64,000 nucleotides of DNA from Pedobacter sp. KBS0701 (lineage in GTDB: Bacteria; Bacteroidota; Bacteroidia; Sphingobacteriales; Sphingobacteriaceae): positions 4,464,001 through 4,528,000 of the forward strand of contig NZ_CP042171.1 of assembly GCF_005938645.2 (NCBI RefSeq), written 5' to 3'. Position 1 is the stretch's first letter; the number at the start of each line of letters is the position of its first letter. This document shows positions 62,417 through 64,000 of this stretch, one piece after another. A program made the translations under genes and the position numbers. Below the pieces are notes generated by a model that saw nothing but the letters and a program-made list of their open reading frames with translations, made no database searches and was not told the origin of the DNA.

Positions 62417-64000
62417 ATTTTTGTTGCATTCTGACGTTGAATGTCTTTTAGCAGAAAATAATACATAACCATTTCATGCGTCCGCTGATCTTTGTTGAAG
62501 AGTCTGTTTACGTGCATGTGTATTAAATCGGTGAATAGCTTTAATGCATTTTCAGGAGCACATTGTGTAAGAACTCTGATAAAAGAATCTGAAAACAAGC
62601 TAAAGCCCTGCTCCTGTTCTGCTGTTAATGCTGCCCATTCTGCTTTTCGAAACTCCTGATAATGAATATTTAATTGTTTAAAATCAGCGGCATCCAATCG
62701 ATGCTCTTCATTAAAGTTATCAGACATTAATCTCACGACCTTATTGATGGCCGGCTTATCTATAATGCCGGCTCCGATAATCTTTGAAACCAAAAGATTA
62801 CACAGTTTATATTTGTTAAAATCATCTATCTGTGTTTCTAAAAGCAATATTACAAATGCACTATCTATAGCAAAGTGCCGTTCAACATCTTCAATCATAT
62901 TACTGCCGTAACGTTCTAACTCACGCTTATAGGTTTTAATCTGTACGTCAGATACCAAACCAGAGTATAAAAACAATTCCAGATCATCCATGAGCTTTGA
63001 TATTAACAGCTGTCCATCCATTGGATTGTTTAGTTGAATCCTAAACCGGATGTGGTTTCCATTTTCATTGTAGCGGATAAAAAACCAAGATTTTACCTGA
63101 TCTGTATGAGTGGTTAGGAAAGGCGCAATTACTTCCGTCAAAATCTGATCACTACGTTGCTGATGGCAATAAATTTCGAAATAAAGCCATTCTTTACCTG
63201 GCGGAAAAAGTCGGGTTACCCCGGCATTTGCTGATTGCTCAACCAAACCACGATAAATTTGTTCGCCGTGACTTATGCTTAAAACAAACTGTGCTAAATA
63301 GGGTTTAGCTGTTTCATCAACCACAATGCTATTTTGAGGCATTAACATTTCTTCAATATAAGTACTGCCTTGTTTTTGCATATATTGTAAGAAAGCATTG
63401 ATATCGTCGTCATTTTGTAGGGCAAAGCACAAAGTTTGATCGGAAATACCGGCTTTGAAATATTCACTAACGCCTAAACTGTTTAGGAATGATCTACATC
63501 CGGCGATAGATAGCAACTTTTGATCAGGCCCTGAAAGGGCTTCTTTTTTAACTTTCCATTTGTTACCGCTTAAAACAATATTCTGATATTGTAACCTTGG
63601 GTAATAATCCAAATCAGGGAAAATAGTATCGAGCGGTAAGGAGAGATTTGTTTGTAAGCCTTGATGTTGCAAATCACACAATAACCTAAATACAGAAAGA
63701 TCTGAACGGATGTAGTTGTAGGCAGAAGCCATTCTAGGCACCAGCCGTTTATTTAACTGCTTAGAGCGAAGGATAATCTCAGTGCCCCGAACTGAAATCT
63801 GTATATCATTTAAAGCAAGTGGAACTGCTGAAGTATCAAAATTTAATATTGACAATTGATACCCATAGATTAGCTTCCGCCGGTTTACGTTATCTACATT
63901 GGCCTCTACCATATAGGCCACATCGAAAAATAACACCTCCGGATTTGCCTGCTGTTCTGCCGATGCTATGTTTTTAGCGTACTTCGCCACCTCATCGGCC
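62413..64000 (-). CDS. LanB-type lantibiotic dehydratase / thiopeptide-type biosynthesis protein, partial (5' end outside the window)
   Basis: 528 visible codons, open to the window edge (codons before the GTG at 63990 are in frame), so this is the C-terminal part of a larger protein. The first part matches the end of the dehydratase N domain (LNDIQISVRGTEIILRSKQL, then RMASAYNYI and LCDLQHQG). The last 270 residues match the SpaB_C/thiopeptide-type domain (EWLYFEIYCHQQRSDQILTE, SWFFIRYNENGNHIRFRIQL, YKRELERYGSNMIEDVERHF). In class I lanthipeptides this family dehydrates Ser/Thr using glutamyl-tRNA. Convergent with the kinase. Confidence 0.9.
   Translation of the reverse strand, partial: ADEVAKYAKNIASAEQQANPEVLFFDVAYMVEANVDNVNRRKLIYGYQLSILNFDTSAVPLALNDIQISVRGTEIILRSKQLNKRLVPRMASAYNYIRSDLSVFRLLCDLQHQGLQTNLSLPLDTIFPDLDYYPRLQYQNIVLSGNKWKVKKEALSGPDQKLLSIAGCRSFLNSLGVSEYFKAGISDQTLCFALQNDDDINAFLQYMQKQGSTYIEEMLMPQNSIVVDETAKPYLAQFVLSISHGEQIYRGLVEQSANAGVTRLFPPGKEWLYFEIYCHQQRSDQILTEVIAPFLTTHTDQVKSWFFIRYNENGNHIRFRIQLNNPMDGQLLISKLMDDLELFLYSGLVSDVQIKTYKRELERYGSNMIEDVERHFAIDSAFVILLLETQIDDFNKYKLCNLLVSKIIGAGIIDKPAINKVVRLMSDNFNEEHRLDAADFKQLNIHYQEFRKAEWAALTAEQEQGFSLFSDSFIRVLTQCAPENALKLFTDLIHMHVNRLFNKDQRTHEMVMYYFLLKDIQRQNATKI

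Noticed and set aside
1-64000. rRNA and tRNA genes, riboswitches, prophage
   Set aside because: Read through the intergenic regions without finding a convincing tRNA fold, rRNA, known riboswitch core or phage structural gene; a covariance-model scan would be needed to exclude small RNAs.

Overview
The window looks like a chromosomal segment of a Sphingobacteriaceae bacterium (phylum Bacteroidota), most likely Pedobacter or a close relative. The signs are: AT-rich DNA; a Bacteroides-type ECF sigma factor followed by FecR and an STN-domain protein; TAnnTTTG -7 boxes; lineage-typical DUF families; NPHFLFN-type histidine kinases paired with LytTR regulators; and intergenic spaces full of short palindromic repeats. 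No rRNA, tRNA, CRISPR array or phage was seen. Most of the window is ordinary core genome with small accessory spots.

Layout. 0-10 kb: recO, an MMPL/RND exporter, a small MITE, a sigma/FecR/STN surface-sensing operon on the minus strand, then a short-chain dehydrogenase, an NAD-dependent epimerase and a DUF6134 secreted protein. 10-21.7 kb: two small membrane proteins, ileS, a DksA/TraR-like protein, lspA, DUF4269, DUF1080 and DUF2809 proteins, and the 2-oxoglutarate dehydrogenase operon sucA-sucB. 21.9-29.4 kb: a cryptochrome-DASH, a DUF4139 protein carrying a SusC-like TonB-box motif, a TIGR01777 epimerase, a CPD photolyase and three tandem FKBP lipoproteins. 29.5-36.4 kb: a MarR-fadN-fadA-fadE beta-oxidation operon, same gene order as Bacillus fadNAE, with an S23-like four-helix gene wedged in between exact direct repeats. 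36.4-48 kb: a secreted protein of unknown function, an OmpA-type porin, DUF885 and M61 peptidases, gamma-glutamyltransferase, a long-chain acyl-CoA ligase and a small beta-barrel protein. 48-54 kb: a complete RND efflux operon (adaptor, pump, TolC). 54-59 kb: an N-acetylglucosamine kinase-like ATPase, a CheY-like regulator, DUF4241 and htpG. 59-64 kb: a stand-alone HSDR_N nuclease-like protein with an unknown partner, then the edge of a RiPP locus.

The most interesting part is the right edge. A LanB-type (lantibiotic dehydratase / thiopeptide-type biosynthesis) gene runs off the window. A LytTR response regulator and its histidine kinase sit next to it, and between those two, on the opposite strand, is an unlisted 49-codon gene (61009-61158). 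Its peptide has a basic N-terminal half and a Thr/Ser-rich, cysteine-free C-terminal half, which fits a precursor peptide that would be dehydrated but could not form lanthionine rings by itself.

Other connections between genes: the same ATGCTTGCAT palindrome lies in front of the marR-fadNAE operon and in front of the acyl-CoA ligase 9 kb away, suggesting one fatty-acid regulon. At least eight families of small palindromic or direct repeats occupy the intergenic spaces; several start codons called from long ORFs fall inside them and were moved downstream here.
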